Of a DNA stretch of 64,000 nt, positions 44,320 to 56,404 are shown piece after piece. The DNA is taken from assembly GCF_028640845.1 (NCBI RefSeq), contig NC_080539.1, forward strand, positions 175,656,736 through 175,720,735, written 5' to 3'. The position numbers and the translations under genes are program-made. Under the pieces are notes generated by a model that was given only the letters and a program-made list of their open reading frames with translations, ran no database searches and was not told the DNA's origin. Position 1 is the first letter of the stretch; every line of letters starts with the position of its first letter. Origin of the DNA: Ahaetulla prasina (Eukaryota > Chordata > Lepidosauria > Squamata > Colubridae).

Positions 44320-45014
44320 TATGTCGGGAGGTTCCCTGTTAACAGCTTAATCCAGAATCTATGTGGGCTAAGCCCTCCAATTTTTTTTTTTGGCAAAGTG
44401 CTTTGAAGCAGGTGTTTCTCATTGTTTTTTTTCTTTCTCTGCGTGCAGACCTTGTTAGAACTTTTTGAAGTCAATTCCCAGAAAAACAGATATGGAACAC
44501 GAATGCTCACTTTTACACATAATACAGAAAAAGATATCAACACAGAGAATATAACATCTTTCTCAGCTTCTCCCAGCTGTACTCTGAATTGGGTAAGACT
44601 ATGCATATATTGACGTAGAAATAAATTGAAAATGAAGACTCAGGACTTATAAATTGGAAGGTGGTATCAAAGCTTGCTAATTGTTATATTATGTGTTATT
44701 TATTTTACTTTCGACCCTTAGCACCAAGTTTTCACTAAAGAAGTAGTTGTTCTTTCTGTTTTCAAATGAACCTCTCATGACTTTTCCTAAATTTGGACAT
44801 TAAAGATTTGATACACTGAAGAAAGTAGAAACTAAGTTCATCAGGTGCTGTAAAAAAACTCTAATAGGAAGTAATTGTTTGCTATGAAGCACCCACCCTG
44901 CTCTTCAGTGATCACTCCAAGTGGGGGCTGAGAAACAGTGTATTGTTCAGTCTGTAACACAACACAGACCCCCATATAATATCTTACATAAAGTATGATT
45001 GAGAATTGACCCAG
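44320..45014. other. Unique AT-rich DNA
   Basis: No gene recognised. The frame 44422-44613 reads from a T-rich run and resembles no family. Confidence 0.4.
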
Positions 45015-45410
45015 AGTCTGCATCCTGGAAACTGGGCATGGCTAGTTTAGTGAAGAGAAGGACCAGGGGAGACAAGATAGCAGTGTTCCAATATTTGAGA
45101 GGCTGTTACAGAAAGGGGTCAAGCTATTTTCCAAGGTAACTGAAGGCCAGACAAGGAATAATGGATAGAAACAGATTAAGGAGAGATTCAACTTAGAAAT
45201 AAGGAGAAATTTCCTAACAGTGAGAACAATCAACCAATGGAACAGTTTGCCTTCAGAAGTTGTGGGAGCTTCATCACTGGAAGCTTTCAAGAAGAGACTG
45301 GATTGCCATCTGTCAGAAATGGTGTAGGGTCTCCTGCTTATGTGGGAGATTGGACTAGATGACCTACAAGATCCCTTCCAACTTTGTTGATCTGTTAATC
45401 TGTTAAATGC
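45015..45410 (+). mobile_element. CR1 LINE 3' fragment, frames broken
   Basis: It matches the 25500 copy in order: GGAAACTGGGCATGGCTAG, AGGACCAGGGGAGACAAGAT, AACTTAGAAATAAGGAG, GGAACAGTTTGCCTTC and GGACTAGATGACCTACAAG...CCTTCCAAC. The frames are shifted. The terminal repeat is GATCTGTTAATCTGTTAA instead of ATTCT, indicating a different CR1 subfamily. Confidence 0.85.
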
Positions 45411-47141
45411 ATGAAGCTGCTTCCACCATAAAGCCTATTCTGAGGGTTGATTCCTGAGGTTCTTTTTATATCTTCTCCATATTTTGGAGAAAATCATGGG
45501 GGTGAAAGAGATTTTTCACTACCGGATCAAACTATTTTCACAAGCTGGACAAGACATGCCACCATTGATCCACTGTATGATGCTGAATTTTTGATACTAC
45601 TGGAATAGATTGCAATGATTATTCTCAGCAGAATTTTGCACATTAGTGGGATCATAGGTAGTCATTCCTCAATGGAACAATGCCATGTGCATTGTGACAT
45701 AACAACACAAGCTCTACCTTTTCATATTTTTCATATTCGTAACTGTGCACACAGATACATTTATGGCAGATATAAGATTTTTGTCTCAGTGATGGATGTT
45801 TATCTGGTCTTCCAAAAATTTGCAAACTCTTTTCATTAGAACCACTCAAGGATAAAGAGGACATTATAGTGCTTCCACTAGGCAAATATGACACTGTATT
45901 AGAAATATCTACTTCATAAACTTGTCTCACTCATATTAACAGAATATGGAGATGATGTTTTACTTACCAAGACTGCTGACATTTGTCTGAATTCTCTGTT
46001 TACTTGGATTCTGATATCTTCTTTTCCAATAATTTAACTGTGCAGAATGCAGGAAATTCATTGTTCTAAATTAAGAGAATGAAAAATTCATTTCAATGGA
46101 ATTCTGCAGAAAACAGTTAGCAATTTAATAAAACCATATTTTTTTCTCTCTCCAACAGTTCAGAACATTCCTGAAAAGTTACATTCAATTGATTCTCCAA
46201 GAGCCACAGCACACATACCAGAATCATCTGACCAATGAAATGCAGCCATTTCTGGGTTGCTCAGTGGAGTCCAGATGTTGAGCAGCAAGCTGCATCGGAA
46301 AACAGGCGAAAGTTTCAAGAGGAATGTAAAGGAATCACCCCCCCACACACCAACATTATACAAAACTTGGTGTGTATATTTGTGTTAATGTGCATGTAGC
46401 AAAATCAGAATAATAGTTTGTTGCATCTGCTTCTTAAATCATCCGATGGACATTCTTCATACTTTTCTCTATATATTTAAACATTCAGAAGCTAGATATA
46501 TCTAGTAAATCTTCAATTATCTCTGGCATGTGTGCAGAATTGCCTTCCTCCCCCCTTCCCAAAAAGACCATTCTTCATGGGTGTCAGCATATATACATAG
46601 GGAAACAATTTAGGACAATTTTTTTTACAGGAAACATTTGTGGAAGACTGACTCATCTCTAAAATTCTATCATATTTTCCCACAATAGACATGAACTTAA
46701 CTGAATTACCATCTTAAAACATTATTTGTAGAGTTGAACCAACATAAGAAAATCTGCCATGACAAAGATTTATAGTTCCTAATAGATCTCTACTCACGCA
46801 GGTGCAAATGCCTATCTTTTCATACATCATAATATTTAATATTTCTTTTTAAATCGTATCGCTTTTACAATTTTCAGAAAAGCCAAAACTTAAGGAGCTG
46901 TTCTTCTGTGACAAATTTAATCGCAAATCTTCAACTTTATTTCCAAAGACATATGCCAGGATCTTAAGTAATTAAACTGAAGTTTTGTGAATTCCCTTGG
47001 AAACTGCAGGCATTTATGCAGGTGCTCACGTATGTTCATACTATATTTTATAAATAGGGGGGGCAGTGTGACTGAAAAAAAATTAATGGGAGAGTGGGGA
47101 AAGAAAAACATATTGGTGAAGATTAAGCTGTTGCCAAATCT

Positions 47142-47146
<5 letters not shown>
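45411..47146. other. Unique DNA
   Basis: About 1.7 kb with no recognised gene or transposon. Open frames up to 92 codons are not similar to known families. Confidence 0.4.

Positions 47147-47221
<75 letters not shown>
47147..47221. repeat. (TA)n microsatellite
   Basis: About 37 TA units, running directly into the first copy of the Penelope-like sequence. Confidence 0.95.
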
Positions 47222-47227
<6 letters not shown>

Positions 47228-47338
47228 TTCTGAGGTTTTCGCGGGTGTTTGTATGTAGGTCTTTGGTTATTCGGGTTTTCTCCCGCGTAAAATTGGAAGT
47301 GTCTTGGCGACGTTTCGACGAAGTCTCATTCGTCATCT

Positions 47339-47390
<52 letters not shown>

Positions 47391-47617
47391 TATATATATT
47401 TGTTTTCTGAGGTTTTCGCGGGTGTTTGTATGTAGGTCTTTGGTTATTCGGGTTTCTCCTGTGTAAAATTGGAAGTGTCTTGCCGACGTTTCGATGAAGT
47501 CTCATTCGTCATCTTCAGGCTTCAGCTTCGTGCTTCTTGCTCCCAAGAATGAGACTTCGTCAAAACGTCGCCAAGACACTTCCAATTTTACGCGGGAGAA
47601 AACCCGAATAACCAAAG
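47222..47617. mobile_element. Penelope-like element termini: two direct copies and one inverted copy
   Basis: Copy 1 (47222-47336) and copy 2 (47400-47540) both start TTTGTTTTCTGAGGTTTTCG and run through AAAATTGGAAGTGTCTTG and GACGTTTCGA. Copy 3 (47549-47617) is the same sequence reversed. Their order, two minus-strand units and one plus-strand unit meeting tail to tail around CTTGCTCCC, recalls the partial and inverted arrays of Penelope-like retroelements. The minus strand of copies 1 and 2 encodes MTNETSSKRRQDTSNFTREK. No reverse transcriptase or GIY-YIG endonuclease is present. Assignment to Penelope-like elements is from remembered resemblance and is not certain. Confidence 0.5.
47337..47399. 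repeat. (TA)n(CA)n(TA)n microsatellite between element copies
   Basis: TA units, then about 19 CA units, then TA again. It separates copies 1 and 2 of the Penelope-like sequence. Confidence 0.95.
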
Positions 47618-47626
47618 ACACACACA

Positions 47627-47920
47627 GGGCCGGTTTAGCTCACGCTGGTAAAAGCCTGTTATTAAGGCTTATTAAGAACACAGTAGCCTGCAATTACTGC
47701 AGGTTCGAGCCCGGCCCAAGGTTGACTCAGCCTTCCATCCTTTATAAGGTAGGTAAAATGAGGACCCAGATTGTTGGGGGGGCAATAAGTTGACTTTGTA
47801 AAAAAAAATATACAAATAGAATGAGACTATTGCCTTATACACTGTAAGCCGCCCTGAGTCTTCGGAGAAGGGCGGGGTATAAATGTAAACAAAAAACAAA
47901 AAAAAAAAAAAAACAAAAAC
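47627..47920 (+). mobile_element. tRNA-derived SINE with CR1-type tail
   Basis: The head GGGCCGGTTTAGCTCACGC, a near-consensus B box GGTTCGAGCCC, the GTTGACTCAGCCTTCC body, the CAGATTGTTGGGG block, GCCCTGAGTCTTCGG and an A-rich tail from about 47880. It lies directly beside, and seems to interrupt, the inverted Penelope-like copy. Confidence 0.9.
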
Positions 47921-47965
47921 ATATATATATGGGAATAATTCCAGTTTAACTCAATAGGATAATTG

Positions 47966-48510
47966 CACATAGTCCTTGACTTATGACCACAATTGAGCCC
48001 AAAATTTCTCTTGCTAAGTGAGACATCTGTTAAGTGAGTTTTGCTACATTTTACTACCTTTCTTGCCACAGTTGTTAAGTGAAATACTACAGTTTGGTTA
48101 AGTTAGTGACACAGTTGTTAAGTGAACCTGGCTTCCCAGTTGACTTTGCTTGTCAGACAGTCGTAAAAGGTGATCACATGAACCCGGGGCGCTCAACCGT
48201 CATAAATACAGGCCACTTGCCAAGCACCTGAATTTTGATCATGTGACCCAGCAAGGGGGATGCTACAATGGTTGTAAAAGTGAAAAACGGTTGTGCTACT
48301 TTTTTTTTTCATTGCTGTTGTAACTTTATAAATGGACCGATATCTGATGGTTCTCGGATGGACCAATATCGTAGTAATATCATTATCACTTTGATATAAA
48401 ATATTTAGATCGATTGTACACAACCTGCAACCATCATAATGTTCACTTTTTTTCAATGTCACTGTAATTTTGAACGGTTACTAAACAAACTGTTAGCCAA
48501 GGACTGCATT
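47966..48510 (+). mobile_element. Tc1/mariner-type MITE (family of 10819) with an internal insertion
   Basis: Starts CACATAGTCCTTGACTTA and ends TAGCCAAGGACTGCATT, mutated forms of the family ends. The GTTAAGTGA and GGTGATCACATGA blocks are present. Between about 48325 and 48455 extra sequence, not shared with the copy at 10819, separates the GTTGTAACTTT block from the terminal GAACGGTTACTAAAC. Confidence 0.75.
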
Positions 48511-48637
48511 TGGAATTGACACGCAAAGCTGAAAATCAATCTTTGGGGCTTATCCAATGGATGTTTGCCACTCTTATTATGATACTCTGTGCTGGACATC
48601 TAATATTAATGATGCACACGGTTATACTGAGCATCCC

Positions 48638-48729
48638 AGATTGTTGGGGGCAATAGGCTGACTTTGTAAACCGCTTAGAGAGGGCTGTAAAGCACTGTGA
48701 AGCGGTATATAAGTCTAAGTGCTATTGCT
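48638..48729 (+). mobile_element. SINE second subfamily, 5'-truncated, split by L1
   Basis: CAGATTGTTGGGGGCAATAGG to AAGTCTAAGTGCTATTGCT is the 3' half of the SINE seen complete at 44067. Its tail resumes at 49519 after the L1 insertion and ends near 49527. Confidence 0.9.
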
Positions 48730-49499
48730 TGCTCAATATTGGAAGAAAGAAGAATTACCCACAATTGAAGAATGGACACTTAAAGTATCAAATCTGGCAG
48801 AAATGGCAAAAATCTCTGCTTATTTGAAAGACTATACACAAGAAAAATATATTTTAGAATGGAAAATGTGGATTGATTATATTCAGAATAAGTATCAGAT
48901 AAAAAAATATCGAATAGCATATGAGTAAATTTAGGAAATATTTTGTATTAGATATATTTCTGAAGGAGAGGGGAATTGAGAGTGTGATTAAGTGTGGAGA
49001 GACTAGAGATTATAATTTAGGGATTATTTTAGATTATGATTGTTAGTTTTGATACCCTGCATTTTGTTCTGGGAAGTCGGGGTGGGGGCGGGGGTATGGG
49101 GAGGGAATTGGGGGTTGAGGCTAGAGATGGAGTGATGGTGAATGTACAGGGATTAATGAAGATGTATAAATATAATTAATGTAGGGTCGGGTCTGCCCAG
49201 TTACCATTTTAGAACGGTGGGGAGGGAGAAAAGAGAGAGTAGGAGGTAGGAAAGAGGAGAAGAGGAAGGAAGAGGGGTAGAAGAGGGAGAAGGAAGGTGT
49301 AGGGTGGAGGGAGGAGAGGATGTAGATAAGAGAAGGAGAGGAAGGTCTGGAAAGCAGAAGAAGGTAGAAGAGGGAAGAGTGTTAAAAAGGGGGGTGGTGA
49401 CTGGGCAAGCCCGACTAATTGTATATAATTGTACATTGGATGAATTATTTGTTATGATTGTAAAAATAAAACTTTTTTATATAAAAAATAAAAAATAAA
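48730..49499 (+). mobile_element. 5'-truncated L1 LINE inserted in the SINE
   Basis: The insertion is bounded by a 19-bp target duplication, AAGTCTAAGTGCTATTGCT, at 48711-48729 and 49500-49518, and ends in an A-rich tail (AAAAATAAAAAATAAAA). The 5' part encodes the last ~66 residues of an L1-type ORF2 (AQYWKKEELPTIEEWTLKV, LEWKMWIDYI), ending in TAA near 48928. A purine-rich 3' UTR of about 570 bases follows, with GGGAGGGAGAAAAGAGAG-type runs and an AATAAAA signal near 49475. Clean duplications and an undisturbed frame point to a recent insertion. The call as L1 rests on the C-terminal EW...MAK pattern, the purine-rich UTR and the poly-A tail. Confidence 0.85.
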
Positions 49500-49527
49500 A
49501 AGTCTAAGTGCTATTGCTATTGCTATA

Positions 49528-50994
49528 CTTCAGAGGCACTGATTCCAGAACAGAGAGACAGTTCATAAACAGACAACCAGCAACATATTGAGCATTGCCA
49601 TTAGAATGCACAGCAGTATTATAGCAGCTTCCACTAGGGACAGAAATGAATTGCTTATGGCAAAAAAGTCTAAGAACCACAATGGGAGTTGTTAGAACCA
49701 AATTAAAAACAAAACAAAACAGCCAATACATACCTAGAGTGCTAACAATCATTTTGAAACTATGTTGGAAAAAATGCACTATTTGTCTTAGGTCCATCAT
49801 TTTTACCCATTTTCTTTTGTGCATATAATTCATGAGGTTTATTCAGTAGTTCAAAATTACTGTAAAATTCACATTGATGCTTTTGAAATTCATATTCAGA
49901 ACAATATTCTTTAAACATCCGGGACCAGGGTTTTTCCTGAGGTCCCTCATCCCTTTCTATGCTATTTCACAGAACCATGTTCATAATCTCAATATTCCTG
50001 TACTAAATGGAATATCATCTGGCCCAGAGTTAACAAACTTGGCTGTGTTTCTTCTCTGGTCATTCATAAAAAAATGAAACAGGATTAGAGAACTATGATA
50101 CAACTTCTGTAGTCAATTTTCATTTTTGATTAATTTCTCAGGAAAGAAAAGCATGCAGTCAACATCAGGTGATTGTTCCAGAGAAAACCAAGAGCATAGA
50201 TAGCTTTTAGAAAGATAACCCATAGATTTGAACCCTGAAATCTAATATCTTCTCAAATAATATTTGCTTACTATTAGTAGCTATTACATTAATATACATT
50301 ACCACCTTACTAAGGACTAAGTTTTCCTTAATACAATAACCATCATTCTAGTTCATGTTTAGGTGGCTGCATAATTAAATGACAGGTTGTAGAATTGTAG
50401 ATCAAGCCTTTGTATGTTCTGACCTAGGAAGTCTTAGGATGAATGTTGCCTGGTCATATGCTTTGCCACTGAACACATTGTCTGACAACTGGTCCTGAGA
50501 TCTTTTGCTCCTAAAGTGAGAAATAGTTCCTACAATTAATTGGGTAAAGGCAGAAATTAAAAGAAAATAAATAATACAAAGTAACATTGCTACTTACACA
50601 ATGGTAGACAACTTTTAGACTTCATGTGTAGGTTTACGGCTGGGTTTTTTTTCCAAGCTGCCATTGACCTGAAATAACTATACAGCAATCTTCTAAAGTG
50701 GATAACTCACAATATGTCTCCTATAAGTTATTTGAATATAAAGTGTACAGAGAGAAAATAAGCCCAATATTTGTTTGAGGAGCTTAAATAGGCTTCAAAT
50801 CGCAAATAAAGGCAGGGAATAGGAGGACACAATAACATGTAGCATGAAATGCCAAAACCAACAAGGATTCAGCCCAATTTTAGCTAGAAGTCATAAGTAG
50901 CATTGTTCTATTCAAAGAGATACAGGTAAGTCTTACATCCTGGCCACCAATGTTCTAGCGGAGTTGAGAGGGAAATGAGGAATGCATGGCTCAT
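49528..50994. other. Unique AT-rich DNA
   Basis: No gene or transposon recognised. The frames of 60-109 codons have no resemblance to known proteins. Confidence 0.4.
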
Positions 50995-50995
50995 A

Positions 50996-51300
50996 CAATA
51001 GAACAGAATAAAATAGAATTTTTTATTGGCCAAGTGTGATTGGACACACAAGGAATTTGTCTTGGTGCATATGCTCTCAGTGTAGATAAAAGAAAAGATA
51101 CCTTAATCAAGGTACAATACTTACAACACTTAATGATAGTCATAGGGTACAAATTTAACACTTAATGATACAACACTTAATGATAGTCATAGGCTACAAA
51201 TAAGCAATCAGGAAACAATCAATATCAGTATAAATCATAAGGATACAAGCAACAAAGTTACAGTGATAAGTGGAAGGAGATGGGTGATGGGAACGATGTG
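50996..51300 (-). mobile_element. LINE 3' UTR (same family as 57301), with degenerate AATAG tail
   Basis: AATAGAACAGAATAAAATAG, then TTATTGGCCAAGTGTGATTG and GGAATTTGTCTTGGTGCATA, are the complement of the 57781-57850 end. The 3' UTR continues with an internal ~30-bp duplication (ACAACACTTAATGATAGTC, twice between 51124 and 51200). Confidence 0.85.
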
Positions 51301-54300
51301 AAGATTAATGTTGGATCATGTTGGAGACAAATGGAATGATGTCACATCTTAAGATCTTTGGGGCATTTCCAGGAATGTATCCAAAAGTCAAGAAGATGGC
51401 CACAATCCTATGATTGAAGTATGTCACACATAAAAAGGGGCAGCACTTCAATTCAAAATCATTGTTGCTATCTTGCTTTTTTTGACCACCTATGGAGATT
51501 TGCATCTGGGCTGCTGTTACTTTCACATAACTTCTGTGATTCTGCACCAGACATAGATCTACAATTATACATTATTTCCCACTACAATAAGTCAGAATGA
51601 ATGAATGAATGAGTGTGTGTGTTTGTTTGATTGATTGAGTGAGTGAGTGAAGCAACTCCTCTTTCAGGCCAAATGGAATAACAACTCTAGCTGTTTTCCA
51701 TCCATGGATATCCCCTCTGACGTCCTTCAAATGCAGGTAAATTTGTTGCATTCAAGGATTTTTTTTTTTTGCTTTATTCTACAAGAAAGGAATGCAAGCA
51801 AAACCATAGGTGAAAAGAAGGCATTCTATATTTGAGTTGCCACTTCCTTCACAAGTTAGGAAGGTCCATGCAGAAGAGCAAGATGATCTTAGAGCATGGG
51901 TATGGCGCCTTTGAAACAGAAGCGTTTCTAGGAGGTGGACATGATCTTGTAAAGACATTCTCATTCCATTTGAAAGCTTCTCAAATCCCCAAAGAAAGAT
52001 ATAACAAGTTAGTTATATCTTTAGTTAGTCAGTTATATCAAAAGAAGTAGAAGAATGAAGGATCTAACCAATGTTAACACAATCTGCAGACATAACTTCT
52101 TTATAAGTTTGCATACAAATTTTTAAGGAGCCATAGCTGCCAAATTGCAGGGTTGCTTTTTTTTTAATAACAAAGAATGGTTGTTGCTTCCATTTGAAAA
52201 TGAATTGCTTTGTTCTGATTCAATTCAGTTTGTAAATGGAGCTTCTTTTTGTTTTCATTGGAAGGTTGAAAGATTTTCATTCAGGCAAGAGAATGGAAAG
52301 GGAAAGGAAAGAAAACTAGAGTGAATTGCTAAATGAAAATTAAACTGGATGCTCATTTGCTATGTATAACAAGTTTATTGGTATCTAATTTTGTACATAC
52401 AAAATCAAAGAAGATTAGAGAGAAAATTGTATCAAAACTTGTATCCTAGATTTAGGACGGATCATCAAGGAGAAAATGAAATTCAGAACTGAAAATGATT
52501 CGAGGGCACATCATTCAATCAGAGAAGGGAAATTGCATCAAGAATTGTATAGTTGTGCAGGTATTAATATGTTATTATTTTGCAATTGTTCTCTGTGTTA
52601 TTTTACTGATGCAAGGATTCCGTTTAGTGATTTCATTTTAATAAGGTTTTTCTTTTCTTTGGATGATAAGTAGCTTATTCCTCCCCCCCCCCAACACTAG
52701 TTAAAAGCAAAGAGTCCATATCATACCAGAGTCAACTGCTTGCAATCCAAACAGTAGTAGTTCCCAATTCTTTGGTGGCGGTGGCAGTGAGGGAGGGGGC
52801 AATGGCTGGAGACTTTCCCAAACTATTTATTATGGAATGATAATAAACAGGATGCCTATCCTGTTGCAAGTGATCACATTTATTGATTATTTATGGATTC
52901 TATATATTGTTTTTCACTAAAAGCAATGTTTAACTGGCTTGCATTAAAATATTTACACTGTACAATAAAAGACATGTATAAAATGGCAGTGGCAATAAAC
53001 CATTATTAGGAGAGCTGATAAAACAGTAGTAACTCATTTGGTAATGATTATTTATTAGATCCTTATTCATAATGTTGATCTGTGTCTCGCTTGCCCACAA
53101 GTAAATTAAAAGTATAAATGAGATTTATAAGCTGACAATTACTTCATTTAGCAGCACATTAAAAAAAAATCATTCAGTCCTCTTCCTCATACATTTCTAC
53201 ACTATTAGCAAATGTCCATTGAGAATGCTTTGGTTTTTCTCCAAAACCTGATGGATTGTTATGTGAACCACCACAGGGTCTTCTTCATGTCATTCTACCA
53301 ACTGAAGATGTCCAATACATGAAAGGCAAAAGGAATTCTTTGTCCCAGACAAAGAATTCCGGATTTTCAGGAGCCTTCCAAAATTCAATTTATCTGATTT
53401 TAACTCCGTGATGGTTTCCCATTGGTTTTACCATTTAATATTTTCATTTTCAGTGTTACTGTCCAAAATTGCTGGGAGACAGGGGGCATATAAATTTAAT
53501 AAATTATTATTATTATTGTTCTGCTGCTGTTATACTTTTTGATTGCTATGGTTTATTGTATAGCCTTTCTGTGACTTTGTACATCGCCGCCTGTAATCTA
53601 AGCAGAAGGTGGCTTCTGAAGCACGTATTTACTAATATATTATGGGATATATATTATTAGATAAAAAGTAGGACAAGACTCATCGCTGCAGTTGTTTCAC
53701 CTCAAGATTCTGCACAGGAAAAAAGTGGCAACTGCTACTTACAGGCCTTTTGTTGCTGCTCTTATGGAATTAGTTTAATTGATTTCTAAATTAGCTTTTA
53801 TATCAGAAATCAACTCAGTTGCTGTTAATTTCTTCCCACTGTTTTTATTTGTTAATCAGTTAATCTCCGATAATGGAACCCAGTTTACCTCACTGGAATT
53901 TTAAATCTTTTTTTTTTTAAAGTGTGTATGTGGGATAGTGGTGGAAGGGGATTAAAAAAAACCCCAGAAGATCCAAATGAACAAAACTTAAATAATATAG
54001 TGAACCATGTTTTGCTATTTCCTTTCAAATTCATATCCCAGCCTCTTTTGTACTATCTGGCACTTCTGCTGGTTAATTTTAAAAATTGTAACAAAGGAAA
54101 GCCCTTCCTTGTGAGACCAATGTCAGAATTACTGTGCACAGAGTGGTCAAAGGCTAATCATTCCTCTTGGCCCTTATTTACAGAACAAAACTTTGATGCA
54201 CCCACAGGGGAAGAACGACTAAAATGGAATAATAGAGATACAACTGCAGAAATGATTGTACTTGACATTAATTTCCTCGAGGTCTAATGAGGCTTAACAT

Positions 54301-55270
54301 AAACTAACATTCTAGGATTGGATGACATACCATGCCATAATCAACATCGGTTACAATGAATAAATCACAGTTAAAGTTAGTGGTTAACTGTCTTTCATCT
54401 AACCTCGAAATAATTTTGGGGGATTGGATAACACGGTATAAGCCAACTCACAATATAAATTAGGAAGATAGTCACATTCTGGGTTTAACAATGTCATGTT
54501 TCTACTTTCAACAAACCAAACAGATGATGCTGAAAATATCTCTGGTAACGTATTTCAATACTTTTTAATCTATTACTTGAATTCGCTCTGTCAATGTTTC
54601 CGAACTGGTTAAAATCAGATGAATGGAATACTCATCAGCATCCCCTGAAACAAAACAAATAAGACAAAAACTGCCTGCAGGCAATTGCATTAAAGCAAAA
54701 ACAAATTTACTCACACCAAAAAAGAACATTTTAGGCACAATGCATTTAATAGCCAGTAAGTAATATTGCATTACACACTGTCTCTTCTATTACTTTCCTG
54801 AGGATGGGTTTGACTTCCCCCAGAAGCAGCTGCCTTGTTTATTTCTCTTGCCAATACCAAAAATTAGGTATCTCAACAACTAAGTGCTTACTAATATTTA
54901 GAACTCGCATCAAATTATAAAGAGTTTACAACATTCTTGGAGATGGCTTTCCTCAGCCATGTTTCCTCTTCTATGATTTGCTGGAGAACCCTTCCCTATC
55001 ACTTCTTAGTTTGTTGTCTTTTGTCAGTCACAAAGGAGAGATTTTCTTTTGTAAATCCGCTGTAATTAAATGAGTACTTCAGTAGTATCGGCCTTCAATG
55101 GGCCTGTTTCCTAGGTTTTGCCTTTGACGGTCCTTTCTCCTCCCTACACTCCCCCCCCACCTTTTTTGGCTAAATGGCTGCTAAGAGGACTAGGCACCTA
55201 CCCCACTTTAACACGAAACCAAGTGAATCCCCTGGACACCGCATGAAGGAGGAAAAGATTCATTAATGGC
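51301..55270. other. Large unique AT-rich block
   Basis: Nearly 4 kb with no clear transposon or gene. There are GAATGAAT/GTGAGTGA simple runs at about 51597-51650, and a possible old LINE tail (ATATAAATTTAATAAATTATT) at 53491-53518. A 121-codon plus frame at 53922-54287 is not recognisable as a protein family. Confidence 0.4.
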
Positions 55271-55520
55271 ACTTCATTAAAGAGCAGCAAAAGGAAGCTG
55301 TAATGTGAGTGAATCCACTGAAATCCAGAGCAAGCTGTCTATTAGGGATGCAACAAAGACAGTTTCGGAAACTGAACTCTGGCTCCACTGCAGCGGATTA
55401 GGAAGAGTGATGGGATTAGCGCTTAATGACTTGGGGCAAGAGACAAAGGGAATTTCTACAAAGAGGCTTAGATATGGAAGAATTAACACTCTCTATATCC
55501 AACCAGGCCTCTGATGAGTT
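55271..55520. promoter_or_regulatory. Candidate conserved non-coding element
   Basis: The segment is complex and repeat-free with CpGs retained in AT-rich surroundings. It contains GGGATTAGCGCTTAATGAC, combining an OTX-like GGATTA and a homeodomain-like TAATGA, plus CCACTGCAGCGG. Both strands are open for about 70 codons (55305-55514 plus, 55277-55489 minus) without resembling a family, as often happens in constrained non-coding DNA. Conservation has not been measured. Confidence 0.35.
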
Positions 55521-56253
55521 CTAATATTCTTCTTGGCCTCTGAAGCTGAAGTGGGGCTGGAGGTGGGGTTAGGCAACCTGCAAAGCTTTGCCACTTCCTT
55601 AACCTTTTCCATAGTGATTTAAAAGAGAGAGAAAAGAGTTTTCAACTTCTCACTGAGATAGGCTTTTTAAGACAAAGGGGCACTACAAAAGCCTTTAAAT
55701 GATAAAGGTTGCCCTCTGCTGCAGCACATTTCAAGGTGACCTATAGCCCATCCCCTATGGCGGAGCTACACACTTGCTGGTGGGGCCAGAAAAAGCGTGT
55801 GTGTTGTGGGGGGGGGCAATCCTAACTATAATGAAATCAAACATTTTATCCAAGGGCAATGTTTAAAGGAAGTTAAGGAAAGAATTCTTCAACAGAGTTT
55901 TGCTACTTCAACTTTATAATCTTTTTGTTTTTCCCCTTTAAAAACAATGCACCTGTATTTTGAGATAGCCCAAATACTGGGGGGGAAAAGTTCAGTGATT
56001 GTATTTTAAAAGGCAAGTTTTATTACACTGAGTGAAAAACCTCCCTCTATTTAATCAGTTCAAATCTTGGCCCATAGTTTGGATGGGTGGGGATATGTAC
56101 TTCTGCTTTTGTCATCAAACTTAAAAGGACTGTATTTGATTTTCCTAGGAAGCGTCATATATTTCATTTTAGCAGTCCTTTTCAAGAAACTTCCCAAGAA
56201 GGGCATTGTTATCCATTGTGTGTTAAAGCTAGAAATCCTTTGTGAAAAATATG
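55521..56253. other. Unique DNA
   Basis: No gene or transposon recognised. Confidence 0.4.
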
Positions 56254-56261
56254 CTTTGGAA

Positions 56262-56396
56262 CAGGGGTCTCCAACCTTGGCAACTTTAAGATTTGTGGAC
56301 TTCAACTCCCAGAGTTCCTCAGCCAGCAAAGCTGGCTGAGGAATTCTGGGAGTTGAAGTCCACAAGTCTTAAAGTTGTCAAGGTTGGAGACCCCTG
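56262..56396. mobile_element. hAT foldback MITE, family A (copy 3)
   Basis: CAGGGGTCTCCAACC to GGTTGGAGACCCCTG, with perfect 8-bp duplications CTTTGGAA at 56254-56261 and 56397-56404. The arms AGCCAGC/GCTGGCT meet in a loop of four bases. This is one of the cleanest hairpins in the window. Confidence 0.95.
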
Positions 56397-56404
56397 CTTT
56401 GGAA

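Noticed and set aside
46917..47466. Frames of 156-159 codons on both strands
   Set aside because: Mostly Tyr-Ile from (TA)n joined to the Penelope-like termini; not a gene.
51301..55270. Hidden exons in the 4-kb unique block
   Set aside because: Frames up to 121 codons were read but none had family resemblance together with splice sites.
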